A stretch of DNA of 64,000 nucleotides, from the NCBI RefSeq assembly GCF_009728735.1, contig NZ_CP024636.1, forward strand, positions 3,138,155 through 3,202,154, in the 5' to 3' direction. The notes beneath the pieces were generated by a model. That model saw only the letters and a program-made list of their open reading frames with translations, had not been told where the DNA came from and did no database searches. The position numbers and the translations under genes are program-made. Positions 48,687-59,150 of the stretch are shown piece by piece (the stretch's first letter is position 1; each line of letters begins with the position of its first letter). Source of the stretch: Pantoea phytobeneficialis. Its GTDB lineage: Bacteria > Pseudomonadota > Gammaproteobacteria > Enterobacterales > Enterobacteriaceae.

Positions 48687-50831
48687 TTAACCTTCAGCCT
48701 GCTGTGACTGAATCGCCGTCAGCGCGATGGTGTAGACGATATCATCTACCAGCGCACCGCGTGACAGGTCGTTCACCGGCTTACGCATCCCCTGCAACAT
48801 CGGCCCGATGGAGATCAGGTCAGCGGAACGCTGTACCGCTTTGTAGGTGGTGTTACCGGTGTTGAGATCCGGGAAGATAAACACGGTCGCACGGCCCGCA
48901 ACCTGCGAGTTCGGCGCTTTGGATTTCGCCACGTCTTCCATGATGGCGGCGTCATACTGCAACGGACCGTCGATCACCAGATCCGGACGTTTTTCCTGCG
49001 CGATACGGGTCGCTTCACGCACTTTCTCTACATCGCTACCGGCACCAGAGTTACCGGTGGAGTAGGAGATCATTGCCACGCGCGGATCGATACCGAAGGC
49101 TTTGGCCGAGTCGGCAGACTGAATCGCGATTTCTGCCAGCTGTTCCGGGTTCGGATCCGGGTTGATAGCGCAGTCGCCATACACCAGCACCTGCTCCGGC
49201 AACAGCATAAAGAACACCGAGGAAACCAGTGAGCTGTTCGGCGCGGTTTTGATCAACTGCAACGGCGGACGGATGGTGTTAGCGGTGGTGTGAACGGCAC
49301 CGGATACCAGGCCGTCGACTTCGCCACTTTCCAGCATCATGGTGCCGAGCACCACGTTATCTTCCAGTTGCTCCTGCGCGACCACTTCGGTCATGCCTTT
49401 GCTCTTACGCAGTTCGACCAGGCGTGGCACGTAGTTCCCACGGACCACTTCCGGATCAACAATCTCGATACCTTTACCCAGTTCAACACCCTGTGCCGCA
49501 GCAACGCGTTGGATCTCGTCCGGATTACCCAGCAGCACGCAGGTGGCGATGCCACGTTCGGCACAGATTGCGGCCGCTTTCACGGTACGCGGTTCGTCGC
49601 CTTCCGGCAGTACGATGCGTTTGCCCGCTTTGCGTGCCAGCTCGGTCAACTGGTAGCGGAATGCTGGCGGTGACAGACGACGGCTGCGCTCTGACGTCGC
49701 CGTCAGCGACTCGATCCAGTCGTTGTTGATGTAGCTGGCAACGTACTCCTGCACTTTTTCGATGCGCTGGGTATCGTCAGCCGGAACCTCAAGGTTAAAG
49801 CTTTGCAGGCTGAGCGAGGTTTGCCAGGTGTTGGTTTTCACCATAAAGACCGGCAGGCCAGTCTGGAAGGCGCGTTCGCACAGACGACCAATACGTTCAT
49901 CGATCTGATAACCGCCGGTCAGCAGAATGGCACCGATTTCTACGCCATTCATCGCGGCCAGGCAGGCTGCAACCAGCACATCCGGGCGGTCTGCCGAGGT
50001 CACCAGCAGGGAACCCGGACGGAAATGTTCCAGCATATGCGGGATGCTGCGGGCGCAGAAGGTGACGGATTTCACCCGACGGGTGTGGATGTCGCCTTCA
50101 TTGATGATGTCAGCGTTCAGGTGACGGGACATATCAATCGCACGGGTAGCGATCAGATCAAAGCTCCACGGCACGCAACCCAACACCGGCAGCGGGCTGT
50201 CAGCAAACAGCTGCTTCGGATCGATGTTGGCGATGCTGGCTTTGGAGGAGTCGTCAAAGATCTCTGACAGGTCAGGACGCGTACGGCCTTGTTCATCGAC
50301 CGGGGCGTTCAGTTTATTGATGATCACGCCGGTGATGTTTTTGTTCTTGCTGCCGCCAAAGCTGCTTTGCGTCAGTTCGATACGTTCTTTCAGCTGCGCC
50401 GGTGAATCGTTGCCCAGTGCGGTCACAAACACGATTTCCGCATTCAGGGTCTTGGCGATTTCATAGTTCAGCGCAGAGGCAAACTGATGTTTGCGCGTCG
50501 GCACCAGACCTTCAACCAGCACCACTTCCGCGTCTTTGGTGTTTTCGTGGTAGCGGGCGATGATCTCTTCCATCAGCACATCCTGCTGGTTAGAACCGAG
50601 CAGCGACTCAACGCGTGACATCAGCAGCGGTTCGGCGGCTGGGATGGCGGAGTTCTTACGAATGATGGTGGTGGTCTGGTCTGGCGTATCGCCGCCAGCG
50701 CGCGGCTGGGCGATAGGCTTAAATACGCTCAGGCGCACGCCTTTGCGTTCCATCGCACGGATCACGCCGAGGCTGACGCTGGTCAGGCCGACGCTGGTGC
50801 CGGTAGGAATGAGCATAATTGTACGAGACAC
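48687..50831 (-). CDS. pta: Phosphate acetyltransferase
   Basis: Pta converts acetyl-CoA and phosphate to acetyl phosphate. The start is the GTG at 50831, giving [20 protein letters not shown] and 714 residues, the E. coli length; a TTG at 50855 is not supported. Order: N-terminal P-loop-like domain (about 1-220), DRTGG domain (about 230-340) and the catalytic PTA_PTB domain (about 390-710, [39 protein letters not shown]). It follows ackA by 69 bp with a hairpin between. Confidence 0.97.
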   Translation of the reverse strand: MSRTIMLIPTGTSVGLTSVSLGVIRAMERKGVRLSVFKPIAQPRAGGDTPDQTTTIIRKNSAIPAAEPLLMSRVESLLGSNQQDVLMEEIIARYHENTKDAEVVLVEGLVPTRKHQFASALNYEIAKTLNAEIVFVTALGNDSPAQLKERIELTQSSFGGSKNKNITGVIINKLNAPVDEQGRTRPDLSEIFDDSSKASIANIDPKQLFADSPLPVLGCVPWSFDLIATRAIDMSRHLNADIINEGDIHTRRVKSVTFCARSIPHMLEHFRPGSLLVTSADRPDVLVAACLAAMNGVEIGAILLTGGYQIDERIGRLCERAFQTGLPVFMVKTNTWQTSLSLQSFNLEVPADDTQRIEKVQEYVASYINNDWIESLTATSERSRRLSPPAFRYQLTELARKAGKRIVLPEGDEPRTVKAAAICAERGIATCVLLGNPDEIQRVAAAQGVELGKGIEIVDPEVVRGNYVPRLVELRKSKGMTEVVAQEQLEDNVVLGTMMLESGEVDGLVSGAVHTTANTIRPPLQLIKTAPNSSLVSSVFFMLLPEQVLVYGDCAINPDPNPEQLAEIAIQSADSAKAFGIDPRVAMISYSTGNSGAGSDVEKVREATRIAQEKRPDLVIDGPLQYDAAIMEDVAKSKAPNSQVAGRATVFIFPDLNTGNTTYKAVQRSADLISIGPMLQGMRKPVNDLSRGALVDDIVYTIALTAIQSQQAEG

Positions 50832-50868
50832 GTTATATCCTCTCTGGTATTGCAATGGCTCAAAACAA

Positions 50869-50892
50869 CTCCGTCAGCCTGAGCTGACGGAG
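50869..50892 (-). other. Stem-loop between ackA and pta
   Basis: CTCCGTCAG and CTGACGGAG form a perfect 9-bp stem with a 6-nt loop in the 69-bp gap. Without a T-run it more likely sets mRNA stability or processing than full termination. Confidence 0.55.
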
Positions 50893-50900
50893 AGAAGCAT

Positions 50901-52103
50901 TTATGCGGTAAGACGCGCAGCGTCCTGGGCGATGACCAACTCTTCGTTGGTCGGGATGACCAGTGCCGGGCGAGTCCCTTCTTTGTTAATGAAGCCAGAC
51001 TTGCCGAAACGCGCGGCCAGGTTACGTTCGTGATCCACTTCGAAGCCGATCAACCCCAGTTTCTGCAATGACAGTTCGCGTACCATCGCGGCATTCTCAC
51101 CGATACCGCCGGTGAACACCACGGCGTCGAGGCGGCCTTCCATCAGGGAGGTGTAGCCACCGATATACTTCGCCAGACGATGACAGAACACGTCCATAGC
51201 GCGTTTAGCATCTTCTTTGGTGGTGTAGTTATCTTCGACATAACGGCAGTCGCTGGTGACTTCGGTCAGACCCAGCAGGCCGGACTCTTTGGTCAGCAGT
51301 TTGTTGATGGCATCCACGCTCATGCCGAGGGTGTCGTGCAGGAAGAATACGATCGCCGGATCGATGTCACCGCTGCGGGTACCCATCACCAGACCTTCCA
51401 GCGGCGTCAGACCCATTGAGGTATCAACGCACACGCCGTTGCGAATGGCCGAAACAGAACCGCCATTGCCAAGGTGGCAAGTGATCACATTCAGTTCTGT
51501 CACCGGTTTATCCAGCATTTTGGCCGCTTCCTGAGTCACATAATAGTGACTGGTACCATGCGCACCATAACGACGTACGCCGTGCTCTTTATACAGTTTG
51601 TAGGGCAGGGCGTAGAGATAAGATTCTTCAGGCATTGTCTGATGGAAAGCTGTATCAAAAACCGCCACATTCTTGTCAGACAGATGCGGGAAGTTTTTCA
51701 TCGCTTCGTCGATACCAATCAGGTGTGCCGGATTGTGCAGCGGAGCAAAGGAAGAAGCGTCTTTAATCCCCTGGATTACGGATTCATCAATCACAACGGA
51801 TTGGGTCAGCTGTTCGCCGCCATGCACGATGCGATGACCGATTGCAGCGATTTGTGCCGACAGCTCTGGTTTTTGTGCCAGAATAGTTTTAACAATGAAG
51901 TTGAGGGCTTCGCTATGCGCGGCACCCGCACCCAGAGGGGCTTCCTGTTTGCTACCTTCCAGTTTCCACTTAATGCGTGCTTCGGGCAGATGGAAGCATT
52001 CAGCCAGACCGGAGAGATATTCGTCGCCGCTGGCGGGGTTGAGGATGGCAAACTTGAGTGAGGAGCTGCCGCAGTTCAGAACCAGAACTAACTTCGTCGA
52101 CAT
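50901..52103 (-). CDS. ackA: Acetate kinase
   Basis: AckA makes acetate and ATP from acetyl phosphate. The 400-residue protein equals E. coli in length and shows the ASKHA-fold motifs: [16 protein letters not shown] at the N-terminus, [20 protein letters not shown] near residue 148, [16 protein letters not shown] near 208 and FTGGIGENA near 331. It is the first gene of ackA-pta. Confidence 0.98.
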   Translation of the reverse strand: MSTKLVLVLNCGSSSLKFAILNPASGDEYLSGLAECFHLPEARIKWKLEGSKQEAPLGAGAAHSEALNFIVKTILAQKPELSAQIAAIGHRIVHGGEQLTQSVVIDESVIQGIKDASSFAPLHNPAHLIGIDEAMKNFPHLSDKNVAVFDTAFHQTMPEESYLYALPYKLYKEHGVRRYGAHGTSHYYVTQEAAKMLDKPVTELNVITCHLGNGGSVSAIRNGVCVDTSMGLTPLEGLVMGTRSGDIDPAIVFFLHDTLGMSVDAINKLLTKESGLLGLTEVTSDCRYVEDNYTTKEDAKRAMDVFCHRLAKYIGGYTSLMEGRLDAVVFTGGIGENAAMVRELSLQKLGLIGFEVDHERNLAARFGKSGFINKEGTRPALVIPTNEELVIAQDAARLTA

Positions 52104-52441
52104 GGAAGTACCTATTGGTTAAATAGTGGCGAAAAATAACGCGATCAGACTAACAGCGTAGCCCATGAAAGCTGGTAAATTAATGATTAACATCATGCGG
52201 TAGTCAAAAAGAGACCGTTCCGCAAAAAATTTTGGTAATTTTACGCGAATTTTTGAAATCCGCTTAGCGAAACATGGCTCTAAACTGTTCTTTAATTGAG
52301 CAGTAGCTTCCGGTAATGTTGCTAAAACGGCGTCAGAATACTCAGTGTCACCCTTAAAGACAAAAACTTTTGAAGGATGTCACGTAAAGTTGTGTAGTTA
52401 TCAGTTTATTTTAAATGTTGTAAGAATAGTTGAGGTCTATC
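52104..52441. other. Divergent promoter region of ackA and yfbV
   Basis: About 340 bp, AT-rich, with no ORF of note. ATGAT-TAAC-ATCAT at 52183-52196 is a perfect palindrome and a near match to an FNR site (TTGAT-N4-ATCAA). E. coli ackA-pta responds to oxygen through ArcA and FNR, so this is a plausible control site. A long leader before yfbV is also possible. Confidence 0.5.
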
Positions 52442-52894
52442 ATGGCGAATGACACGGGCAATCCTGGCTGGTTCGGCTTATTTCAGCGCGGACAGCATTA
52501 CATGAAGACCTGGCCGGCTGATAAACGCCTGGCACCTGTTTTTCCTGAAAATCGGGTAGTGACGGCAACGCGTTTTTCTATTCGTTTTATGCCGCCATTG
52601 GCTATCTTCACCCTGACCTGGCAAATCGCGATGGGTGGGCAACTGGGACCAGCCGTTGCAACAGCATTATTCGCCTGTAGCCTGCCAATGCAGGGGCTGT
52701 GGTGGCTGGGCAAACGTTCGATGACACCGCTTCCGCCAACCTTACTGCAATGGTTCCATGAAGTGCGCGCCAAACTGGAAGAGGCCGGACAGGCGATTGC
52801 CCCGGTGGAAGGAAAGCCGACCTATCAGGCGTTGGCGGATGTGTTAAAACGCGCGTTCAAGCAACTCGACCGTACCTTTCTTGACGATCTTTGA
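52442..52894 (+). CDS. yfbV: UPF0208 membrane protein YfbV
   Basis: A 150-residue protein with two membrane segments (about 45-65 and 70-90), similar in length and sequence to E. coli YfbV, which affects chromosome organisation at the Ter macrodomain boundary by unclear means. The start at 52442 gives [20 protein letters not shown]. It is divergent from ackA, as in E. coli. Confidence 0.92.
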   Translation: MANDTGNPGWFGLFQRGQHYMKTWPADKRLAPVFPENRVVTATRFSIRFMPPLAIFTLTWQIAMGGQLGPAVATALFACSLPMQGLWWLGKRSMTPLPPTLLQWFHEVRAKLEEAGQAIAPVEGKPTYQALADVLKRAFKQLDRTFLDDL

Positions 52895-53046
52895 TCGCAG
52901 CGTCTTTTTAACTGCGACAGAATTTGCCGCTTATCCGGGGTCAAATCAAAGAAAAGTGGTGCGGACATACCCGCATCACTTCCGTTGTGCAATCATTTCT
53001 CCATTGGTTTAAATTTTAAACGGTCGCAATGACCCTGGAGAACATC

Positions 53047-53541
53047 ATGGAAATGACCCACGCACAGCGGCTCATCCTGTCGAATCAATACAAAATGATG
53101 GCGATGCTTGAGCCGGATAATGCCGAGCGCTATCGTCGTTATCAAACCATCATCGAACGCGGCTATGGCCTGCAACTGCGCGAACTGGATAAAGAGTTTG
53201 GCGAGTTGAGTGAAGCAACTTGTCGCACCCTGATCGATATCATGGAGATGCACCATGCGTTGCATGTCTCCTGGTCCAATCTCAAAGAGGGTGCACAGAT
53301 CGAGGAGCGTCGCCTTGCCTTTCTTGGCTTTGATGCCGCGACGGAAGCGCGCTATCTCGGCTATGTGCGTTTTATGGTTAACACCGAAGGGCGTTATACC
53401 CATTTCGATTCCGGTACTCACGGTTTTAATGCGCAAACGCCGATGTGGGAAAAATATCAACGGATGTTGGCGTTGTGGCACACTTGCCCCCGCCAGTACC
53501 ATTTAAGCGCGAATGAGATTGCGCAAATTCTCAATGCCTGA
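53047..53541 (+). CDS. yfbU: YfbU family protein
   Basis: A 164-residue soluble helical protein of the UPF0304 family, nearly identical in pattern to E. coli YfbU ([55 protein letters not shown]). The function is unknown; overexpression toxicity has been reported in E. coli. The start at 53047 follows TGGAG. yfbT begins 14 bp after its stop. Confidence 0.94.
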   Translation: MEMTHAQRLILSNQYKMMAMLEPDNAERYRRYQTIIERGYGLQLRELDKEFGELSEATCRTLIDIMEMHHALHVSWSNLKEGAQIEERRLAFLGFDAATEARYLGYVRFMVNTEGRYTHFDSGTHGFNAQTPMWEKYQRMLALWHTCPRQYHLSANEIAQILNA

Positions 53542-53555
53542 AGAAGGAGTAGCGA

Positions 53556-54215
53556 GTGACGTACAGAGGTTTTCTGTTTGATTTGGATGGCACGCTGGTG
53601 GATTCACTGCCTGCCGTAGAGCGTGCGTGGACACAATGGGGCGCACGCCATGGGTTTACGGCAGACGTCATTCTGAACTTCATTCATGGCAAACAGGCAA
53701 TAACATCGTTACGTCATTTTATGGCGGGCCAGAGCGAGGAAGCGATTCAGGCGGAGTTTTTGCGTCTGGAAAGCATTGAAGCGTCAGATACTGATGGCGT
53801 TCAAGCCTTACCTGGCGCGCAGGTGCTACTGGCAACGCTGAACGAGCTGCAAATTCCGTGGGCAATCGTGACTTCGGGTTCGATTCCGGTTGCTCATGCG
53901 CGCCACAAAGCCGCCGGTCTGCCTGCGCCCGCGGTCTTTATCACGGCTGAGAATGTTAAACGCGGCAAGCCGGAGCCGGACGCCTATCTGCTGGGAGCTG
54001 AGAAACTGGGGTTAAGCGCGCGTGAATGCGTAGTAGTGGAAGATGCGCCTGCGGGCGTGCTGGCGGGACTGAATGCCGGAAGCGCGGTGATCGCCGTGAA
54101 TGCCCCAGCCGATACTCCACGTCTCAGCGATGTAACTTTTTCGCTGACTACGCTGGAAGCGTTGGTGGTCACCGGTGATGGGAAGGGCGGTTTTACCCTG
54201 TCGCTGAAAGCATAA
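53556..54215 (+). CDS. yfbT: HAD-family sugar phosphatase YfbT (HxpA)
   Basis: A 219-residue haloacid-dehalogenase phosphatase. The nucleophile motif FLFDLDGTLVDSLPAVE, motif II VTSGS, motif III lysine in GKPEPDAY and motif IV VVVEDAPAGV are present. E. coli YfbT acts on hexitol and sugar phosphates. The GTG start is preceded by AAGGAG. It converges on yfbR across a REP-like repeat. Confidence 0.93.
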   Translation: MTYRGFLFDLDGTLVDSLPAVERAWTQWGARHGFTADVILNFIHGKQAITSLRHFMAGQSEEAIQAEFLRLESIEASDTDGVQALPGAQVLLATLNELQIPWAIVTSGSIPVAHARHKAAGLPAPAVFITAENVKRGKPEPDAYLLGAEKLGLSARECVVVEDAPAGVLAGLNAGSAVIAVNAPADTPRLSDVTFSLTTLEALVVTGDGKGGFTLSLKA

Positions 54216-54221
54216 TTCGCA

Positions 54222-54243
54222 ACGGCGCGATTTACCGCGCCGT
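54222..54243. repeat. Degenerate REP-like palindrome between yfbT and yfbR
   Basis: ACGGCGCG and CGCGCCGT form an 8-bp stem around ATTTAC. It is a single, altered unit of the same family and lies between convergent genes. Confidence 0.65.
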
Positions 54244-54254
54244 GAATCACGCCG

Positions 54255-54854
54255 CTACAGCGGCGTTTCCTGCGAAATCTCGTCCAGTGACAGGCTAAAG
54301 CTGGGAATGAACACCTCGACAAAGTAATCCATTTCTGGCGAACGGCGTTGCGCCAGGGTTTTTTCAAGACGCGCTTTTGCCAGCAGGAATTCGTTGTTCC
54401 CGGCTGACAACTCCTCAAGACACTTCACGTACGCGCACAAGGCATCGGCTTGCTTCACCACCGCCTGTTCCGCTTCGCTGTGCAGATGTTCGTCCAGTAA
54501 TGGGCGGTAAGCATCCTGCAATTCAGGAGGCAGCATCTCAATCAGCTTTTGCTGTGCAATTTTCTCTATCTTCTTATATTCATGAGCGATTTGCGCGTTG
54601 TAGTACTTCACCGGAGTTGGCAGATCACCGGTCAGCACTTCACTGGCATCATGATAAAGCGCCAGCATCGCAATGCGTTCAGCATTGAGATTACCGTTAA
54701 ATTTTTTGTTCTTAATGATCGCCAGCGCATGAGCAACCATCGCCACCTGAAGGCTGTGTTCAGAGACGTTTTCAGTGCGCACGTTGCGCATCAGCGGCCA
54801 GCGGTTGATCAGTTTGAGACGGGAGAGATGGGCGAAAAAATGGCTTCGGGTCAT
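54255..54854 (-). CDS. yfbR: 5'-deoxynucleotidase YfbR
   Basis: A 199-residue HD-domain phosphohydrolase that removes phosphate from deoxynucleoside 5'-monophosphates. The HD-domain metal ligands are visible in [19 protein letters not shown] near residues 26-44, [20 protein letters not shown] near 67-86 and KQADALCAY. The start at 54854 gives [14 protein letters not shown]; an ATG-like start at 54905 is not supported. Length matches E. coli. Confidence 0.95.
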   Translation of the reverse strand: MTRSHFFAHLSRLKLINRWPLMRNVRTENVSEHSLQVAMVAHALAIIKNKKFNGNLNAERIAMLALYHDASEVLTGDLPTPVKYYNAQIAHEYKKIEKIAQQKLIEMLPPELQDAYRPLLDEHLHSEAEQAVVKQADALCAYVKCLEELSAGNNEFLLAKARLEKTLAQRRSPEMDYFVEVFIPSFSLSLDEISQETPL

Positions 54855-54923
54855 GAGCGGTTCCTGTCGTACAATGGGGAGAGAGGACTCTCCCCGAAAT
54901 ACCACAACTATACGCGTCTGAGG

Positions 54924-56141
54924 TTACTGACGATACCCTTGCAGGAAGCGACCAAACTTGCTGATGGCCATTTCCAGATCGTCAACGCGTGGCAGGGTCA
55001 CGATACGCACATGATCCGGCCACGGCCAGTTGAACGCGGTACCCTGAACCAACAGCACTTTTTCCTGTAGCAGGAAATCGAGCACCATTTTCTGGTCGTC
55101 GAACAGGTTGAACTTTTTCGCATCAATACGCGGGAACATATAAAGCGCACCCTGCGGTTTCACACAGCTGACGCCGGGAATGTCATTGATTAATTCCCAG
55201 GCGCGCTGACGCTGTTCATATAACCGTCCACCTGGTGCGATAAACTCACTGATGCTCTGGTAGCCACCCAACGCCGTCTGGATTGCGTGTTGCGCCGGTA
55301 CGTTGGCACACAGGCGCATTGACGCCAGCATCTCCAGACCTTCGATATAGCCTTTGGCATGCTTTTTGGGGCCGTTCAGCACCATCCAGCCCTGACGGAA
55401 ACCGGCAACGCGATAGGTTTTTGACAGACCGTTAAAGGTAACGGTCAGCAGGTCAGGTGCCAGCGCAGCAATAGAATGATGCTGGGCTTCGTCGTACAAA
55501 ATCTTGTCGTAGATCTCATCGGCAAAGATGATCAAATTATGCTGACGCGCAATCTCGACAATCTCCAGCAGCAGTTCTTTGCTGTAGACCGCACCGGTCG
55601 GGTTGTTCGGGTTGATGATCACAATACCACGCGTGCGCGGCGTGATTTTGCTGCGGATATCATCCAGGTCCGGGAACCAATCCGAAGACTCGTCACACAG
55701 ATAATGAACCGCTTTACCACTGGAAAGCGAAACCGCTGCTGTCCATAACGGGTAATCAGGTGCGGGCACCAGCATTTCATCGCCGCTGTTCAGCAATGCC
55801 TGCATGGCTTGCACGATCAGTTCCGAAACGCCATTACCTATATAGATGTCTTCAACGGTCATATCGCGCATTTCGCGCGCCTGGTAATGCTGCATGATCG
55901 CTTTGCGCGCCGAGTAGAGACCTTTGGAGTCACAATACCCTTGTGCGCTGGGCAGGTTGCGGATCACATCAACCAGGATTTCATCGGGGGCTTCAAAACC
56001 AAACGGGGCAGGATTGCCAATGTTGAGTTTGAGAACTTTGTTGCCTTCTTCTTCGAGACGTTTCGCCTCTTTCAGTACCGGCCCACGGATGTCATAGCAG
56101 ACATTATCCAGCTTACCGGATTTATCAATTTGAAAATTCAT
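54924..56141 (-). CDS. alaA: Alanine aminotransferase AlaA
   Basis: AlaA (YfbQ) makes alanine from glutamate and pyruvate. The 405-residue class I aminotransferase has LNIGNPAPFGFEAP near the N-terminus, the block IINPNNPTGAVYS and the PLP lysine in FNGLSKTYRVAGFRQGWM near residue 240. The start at 56141 gives MNFQIDKSGKLDNVCYDIRG, as in E. coli. It is divergent from lrhA across a long gap. Confidence 0.96.
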   Translation of the reverse strand: MNFQIDKSGKLDNVCYDIRGPVLKEAKRLEEEGNKVLKLNIGNPAPFGFEAPDEILVDVIRNLPSAQGYCDSKGLYSARKAIMQHYQAREMRDMTVEDIYIGNGVSELIVQAMQALLNSGDEMLVPAPDYPLWTAAVSLSSGKAVHYLCDESSDWFPDLDDIRSKITPRTRGIVIINPNNPTGAVYSKELLLEIVEIARQHNLIIFADEIYDKILYDEAQHHSIAALAPDLLTVTFNGLSKTYRVAGFRQGWMVLNGPKKHAKGYIEGLEMLASMRLCANVPAQHAIQTALGGYQSISEFIAPGGRLYEQRQRAWELINDIPGVSCVKPQGALYMFPRIDAKKFNLFDDQKMVLDFLLQEKVLLVQGTAFNWPWPDHVRIVTLPRVDDLEMAISKFGRFLQGYRQ

Positions 56142-57107
56142 CGCTACCGCCTTAACGGGCAGAGTCCATTTAACCTGCCACAAAAAACAAACCCGCCCAA
56201 TTTACTCCTCTCCCCGTAACAAAAGAAGGGTCACCTCAGGTTTTGGCGTGTTTGGCAATTTTTCGAGCTAGTCCTGGGGGAAAAGATATCTTAGACTAAT
56301 TAAGGTGGTTAAATTGTCCAGTAAAGTAAAGAAAGTTGAAATTTAATGCTGCTTGCGTTGAGGTGGTCTGTAAACACCTTAATCCAGATGATGAGGGTGT
56401 GATTAAAAAAAATTTATTCACAACTGCGGGATTGGATTATTAGCGACAGGATGAAATAGTTAAAAAATATTTGTCAGAAGATGAATAGTTAACCGTTATT
56501 GGCCCATCCTCTGCTGGCGTTAGAAAATGCACCTCATTCTCATCGAGTTTCAGTGGGCTAATTCAAAGATGGGCCTGGTTCAGATAGCCGCTGGCGGCCT
56601 GCGATAAAGAGCATTTGCGCTGAAACTTAAGCTTTCCCTGACAAGTTTAGGAACCAGGAGGGCTTAAAAAATGAGCAGCATTGTGGCAGGATGTGCTGGA
56701 AAGGGGTTTTGGTCAAAAATTACAAGGTTTCTGATAAAAACATTTCCCTTTCTGGTGCAAAAATGATTAAGTATAATTTATTATTTGATGCAGTTTACCT
56801 CTTCGCATCATCATAACACGCAGTTATCATTTTTTGATCCGCAGCTCCTTTTTGCGGAAAACCAGGCAACTACACAGCTTCCTGCATTTGCGCGATTTAC
56901 GCTTTCGGCCCGAGAAGTTGTTCTGTCTTATTGACGCCGCTGCTCTGTTTTCAGAGTGACGTAATCGTTGGTATCCGCCTGACACAGTTTTTCATGACAG
57001 TCTCCACACAGGGCTGTCATTAAGCACCATTACCTCTTATCCCAATGATGAGTAAGGTAATACACCAGGGTAGTAGTTTGTAAAAAATCTTATAAGTGAA
57101 GAAAAAC
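56142..57107. other. Long divergent intergenic region, alaA to lrhA
   Basis: About 965 bp. It contains a 31-codon ORF with a strong ribosome site (56671-56766, listed separately) and otherwise no gene that I can support. E. coli lrhA has an unusually long untranslated leader that is a target of small RNAs; the length and the hairpins (for example TGACAG/CTGTCA near 56995-57020) fit a similar leader here. AT-rich patches at 56330-56480 could hold the alaA promoter. Confidence 0.6.
56671..56766 (+). CDS. Possible 31-residue small protein upstream of lrhA
   Basis: An ATG at 56671 follows AGGAGG with 9-nt spacing, a full consensus Shine-Dalgarno, and opens 31 codons. The product starts MSSIVAGCAGKGFWSK, is basic, and has a short hydrophobic C-terminal stretch (FLIKTFPFLV). 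It lies 341 bp before lrhA on the same strand and may be in its leader. I recognise no homolog. It could be a small membrane protein or an upstream ORF that tunes lrhA. Confidence 0.4.
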   Translation: MSSIVAGCAGKGFWSKITRFLIKTFPFLVQK

Positions 57108-58031
57108 ATGACTAATGCAAATCGTCCGATACTGAATCTCGACCTCGATCTGCTGAGAACTTTCGTCGCCGTTGCTGACCTGAACACCTTTGCAGCTGCG
57201 GCTGCGGCCGTGTGCAGAACGCAATCAGCAGTAAGCCAGCAGATGCAGCGTCTGGAACAATTGGTAGGTAAAGAGCTGTTTGCCAGACATGGACGTAATA
57301 AATTGCTGACGGAGCATGGCATCCAACTGCTGGGCTACGCCAGAAAGATCCTTCGTTTCAACGACGAAGCTTGTACCTCTCTGATGTACAGCAATATTCA
57401 GGGTGTGCTGACCATTGGCGCTTCTGATGATACTTCCGACACCATCCTGCCATTCCTGCTTAATCGCGTAACCTCGGTCTATCCGAAACTGGCGATTGAT
57501 GTTCGCGTGAAGCGCAATCCATTTATGATGGAAATGCTGAACCAGGGCGAAGTAGATTTGGTGGTGACCACCTCCAGTCCGGGTAACTTCACCCATCAGG
57601 TACTGCGCACGTCACCGACCTTGTGGTATTGCGCGGCTGACTACATCTTCCAGCGCGGCGAAGCGATTCCTCTGGTGCTGTTGGATGAGCCCAGCCCGTA
57701 TCGCGATATGGCGATTGACCATCTGAACGAAGCGGGTATCCCGTGGCGTATCTCTTACGTCGCTTCCACCCTGGCTGCGGTCCGTGCTGCGGTTAAAGCC
57801 GGGCTTGGGGTCACGGCGCGTCCGGTTGAGATGATGAGTCCGGAGCTGCGCGTGATGGGAGCGGCTGAAGGTTTGCCTGTGTTGCCGGATACGCAATATC
57901 TGCTGTGCCGTAACCCGGACAGCGATAACGAGTTGGCGCTGGCGATTTTCAATGCCATGCAATCCACTAACGATCCGTACAACCTGAGCGCGAATCCGGA
58001 TGGTACGCTGCTGCTGGATGATGAAGAGTAA
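57108..58031 (+). CDS. lrhA: LysR-type regulator LrhA (HexA/PecT family)
   Basis: A 307-residue LysR regulator. The N-terminal helix-turn-helix region (about 8-70, [35 protein letters not shown]) is almost identical to E. coli LrhA; the effector domain (about 95-290) is less conserved. LrhA represses flhDC and motility in E. coli; HexA/PecT homologs in plant-associated relatives repress virulence factors and exopolysaccharide. The start at 57108 is favoured by alignment; an ATG at 57096 is also possible. It is followed by a strong terminator, then nuo. Confidence 0.93.
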   Translation: MTNANRPILNLDLDLLRTFVAVADLNTFAAAAAAVCRTQSAVSQQMQRLEQLVGKELFARHGRNKLLTEHGIQLLGYARKILRFNDEACTSLMYSNIQGVLTIGASDDTSDTILPFLLNRVTSVYPKLAIDVRVKRNPFMMEMLNQGEVDLVVTTSSPGNFTHQVLRTSPTLWYCAADYIFQRGEAIPLVLLDEPSPYRDMAIDHLNEAGIPWRISYVASTLAAVRAAVKAGLGVTARPVEMMSPELRVMGAAEGLPVLPDTQYLLCRNPDSDNELALAIFNAMQSTNDPYNLSANPDGTLLLDDEE

Positions 58032-58097
58032 TAACAATTTGAGCCGATAATCGTTCTCAAATAGAACATCGGCCAATTGTTAAAACATCGATAAATA

Positions 58098-58134
58098 AGC
58101 CTTAGCCTGGTTTTTACCGGCTAAGGCTTTTTTT
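58098..58134 (+). terminator. lrhA terminator
   Basis: AGCCTTAGCC and GGCTAAGGCT form a 10-bp stem with an 11-nt loop, followed by a run of T. It separates lrhA from the nuo promoter region. Confidence 0.9.
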
Positions 58135-58691
58135 GTGTCATTTTTGTTGGATATTTCAGACGAAATTAGCACCAAATTATTCCCAGCCTTCCAAAAAAAT
58201 GAAATGCATTCCATTTTTATGTTAAGTGGAACGCTTTTATCATTTCGTGCCATCTTCTCCTGGGCGTTTGCCTGTCCCTTTTGCCGATTTTTACAGCAAA
58301 AAGCACTGTTATGTGTTCTGGATCAAAAAAATAGCCCTGAAAAGGACAAGGAAATCCGGTTAATTCCTGTCAAAATATGATTGTTAAATGCACGATCCAT
58401 GCATGTGAATTCCCGCTACACTGAAATTAACCTCACAAACTGAAGCGATTTAGCTGGCGCAACGGGCCTTGTATGTTAATAATATGCTGCGGATGTAAAA
58501 TAATGTTTGGATACTTTTGTCAAAGTTGACAAAAGGTTATAGAAAGGAGTAAAAAACCCCATAAAATTGCTGCTTAATTGATAATGACAGCAAAGTTTAT
58601 AAGGTTTTTTATCCTTCCCTTGAATCGATGTGGTGTGTTTGCTGCGACAGTGCAGGATGCCAGCGCCACTTTTGATGAGTAAGCAAAGAGT
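58135..58691. other. nuo promoter and leader region
   Basis: About 560 bp without a convincing gene. An 81-codon GTG frame at 58135 starts in the lrhA terminator tail and has no ribosome site. A perfect 22-bp palindrome lies at 58514-58535. The nuo promoter in E. coli lies well upstream of nuoA and is controlled by ArcA, NarL, FNR and others; I could not fix a promoter with confidence here. Confidence 0.55.
58514..58535. promoter_or_regulatory. Perfect 22-bp palindrome upstream of nuoA
   Basis: CTTTTGTCAA-AG-TTGACAAAAG is a perfect inverted repeat with 10-bp arms and a 2-bp centre, about 157 bp before nuoA. The form suits binding by a dimeric regulator; as RNA it would have too tight a loop for an ideal hairpin. 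The binding protein is not known. Confidence 0.55.
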
Positions 58692-59135
58692 ATGTCGACA
58701 ACCACTGAAGTGATCGCTCATCACTGGGCATTTATTGTATTTATTGTTATCGCGTTCGGTCTTTGTGCCTTCATGTTGACCGGTGGCTGGTTGTTAGGTG
58801 GACGTGCCCGGGCGCGCTACAAAAACACCCCGTTTGAATCGGGTATCGACTCGGTCGGTGACACCCATATTCGCCTCTCCGCAAAATTCTATCTGGTTGC
58901 GATGTTCTTCGTAATTTTCGACGTCGAAGCCCTCTTTTTATACGCATGGTCGACCTCCATCCGCGAAAGCGGCTGGGTCGGCTTTGTCGAAGCCGCAATT
59001 TTCATTTTGGTGCTGCTGGCAGGCCTGGTTTACCTGGTTCGCATCGGTGCACTGGATTGGGCGCCTGCGCGTCGTCGCGTTGTCGTCAAATCAATCCCGA
59101 TCAGTCACAGCCACACCAATCCTCATAAGCAGTAA
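58692..59135 (+). CDS. nuoA: NADH-quinone oxidoreductase subunit A
   Basis: NuoA is a 147-residue membrane subunit of complex I with three membrane segments. The conserved loop [25 protein letters not shown] (given in parts: [14 protein letters not shown]) and [15 protein letters not shown] are present; their acidic residues line the quinone channel junction. First gene of the nuo operon; an AAAGAG site precedes the ATG. Confidence 0.96.
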   Translation: MSTTTEVIAHHWAFIVFIVIAFGLCAFMLTGGWLLGGRARARYKNTPFESGIDSVGDTHIRLSAKFYLVAMFFVIFDVEALFLYAWSTSIRESGWVGFVEAAIFILVLLAGLVYLVRIGALDWAPARRRVVVKSIPISHSHTNPHKQ

Positions 59136-59150
59136 AAGCGAGGCAATAAG

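Noticed and set aside
58135..58380. An 81-codon GTG frame after lrhA
   Set aside because: It starts directly in the T-run of the lrhA terminator, has no Shine-Dalgarno, and the rest of the region is non-coding in character.
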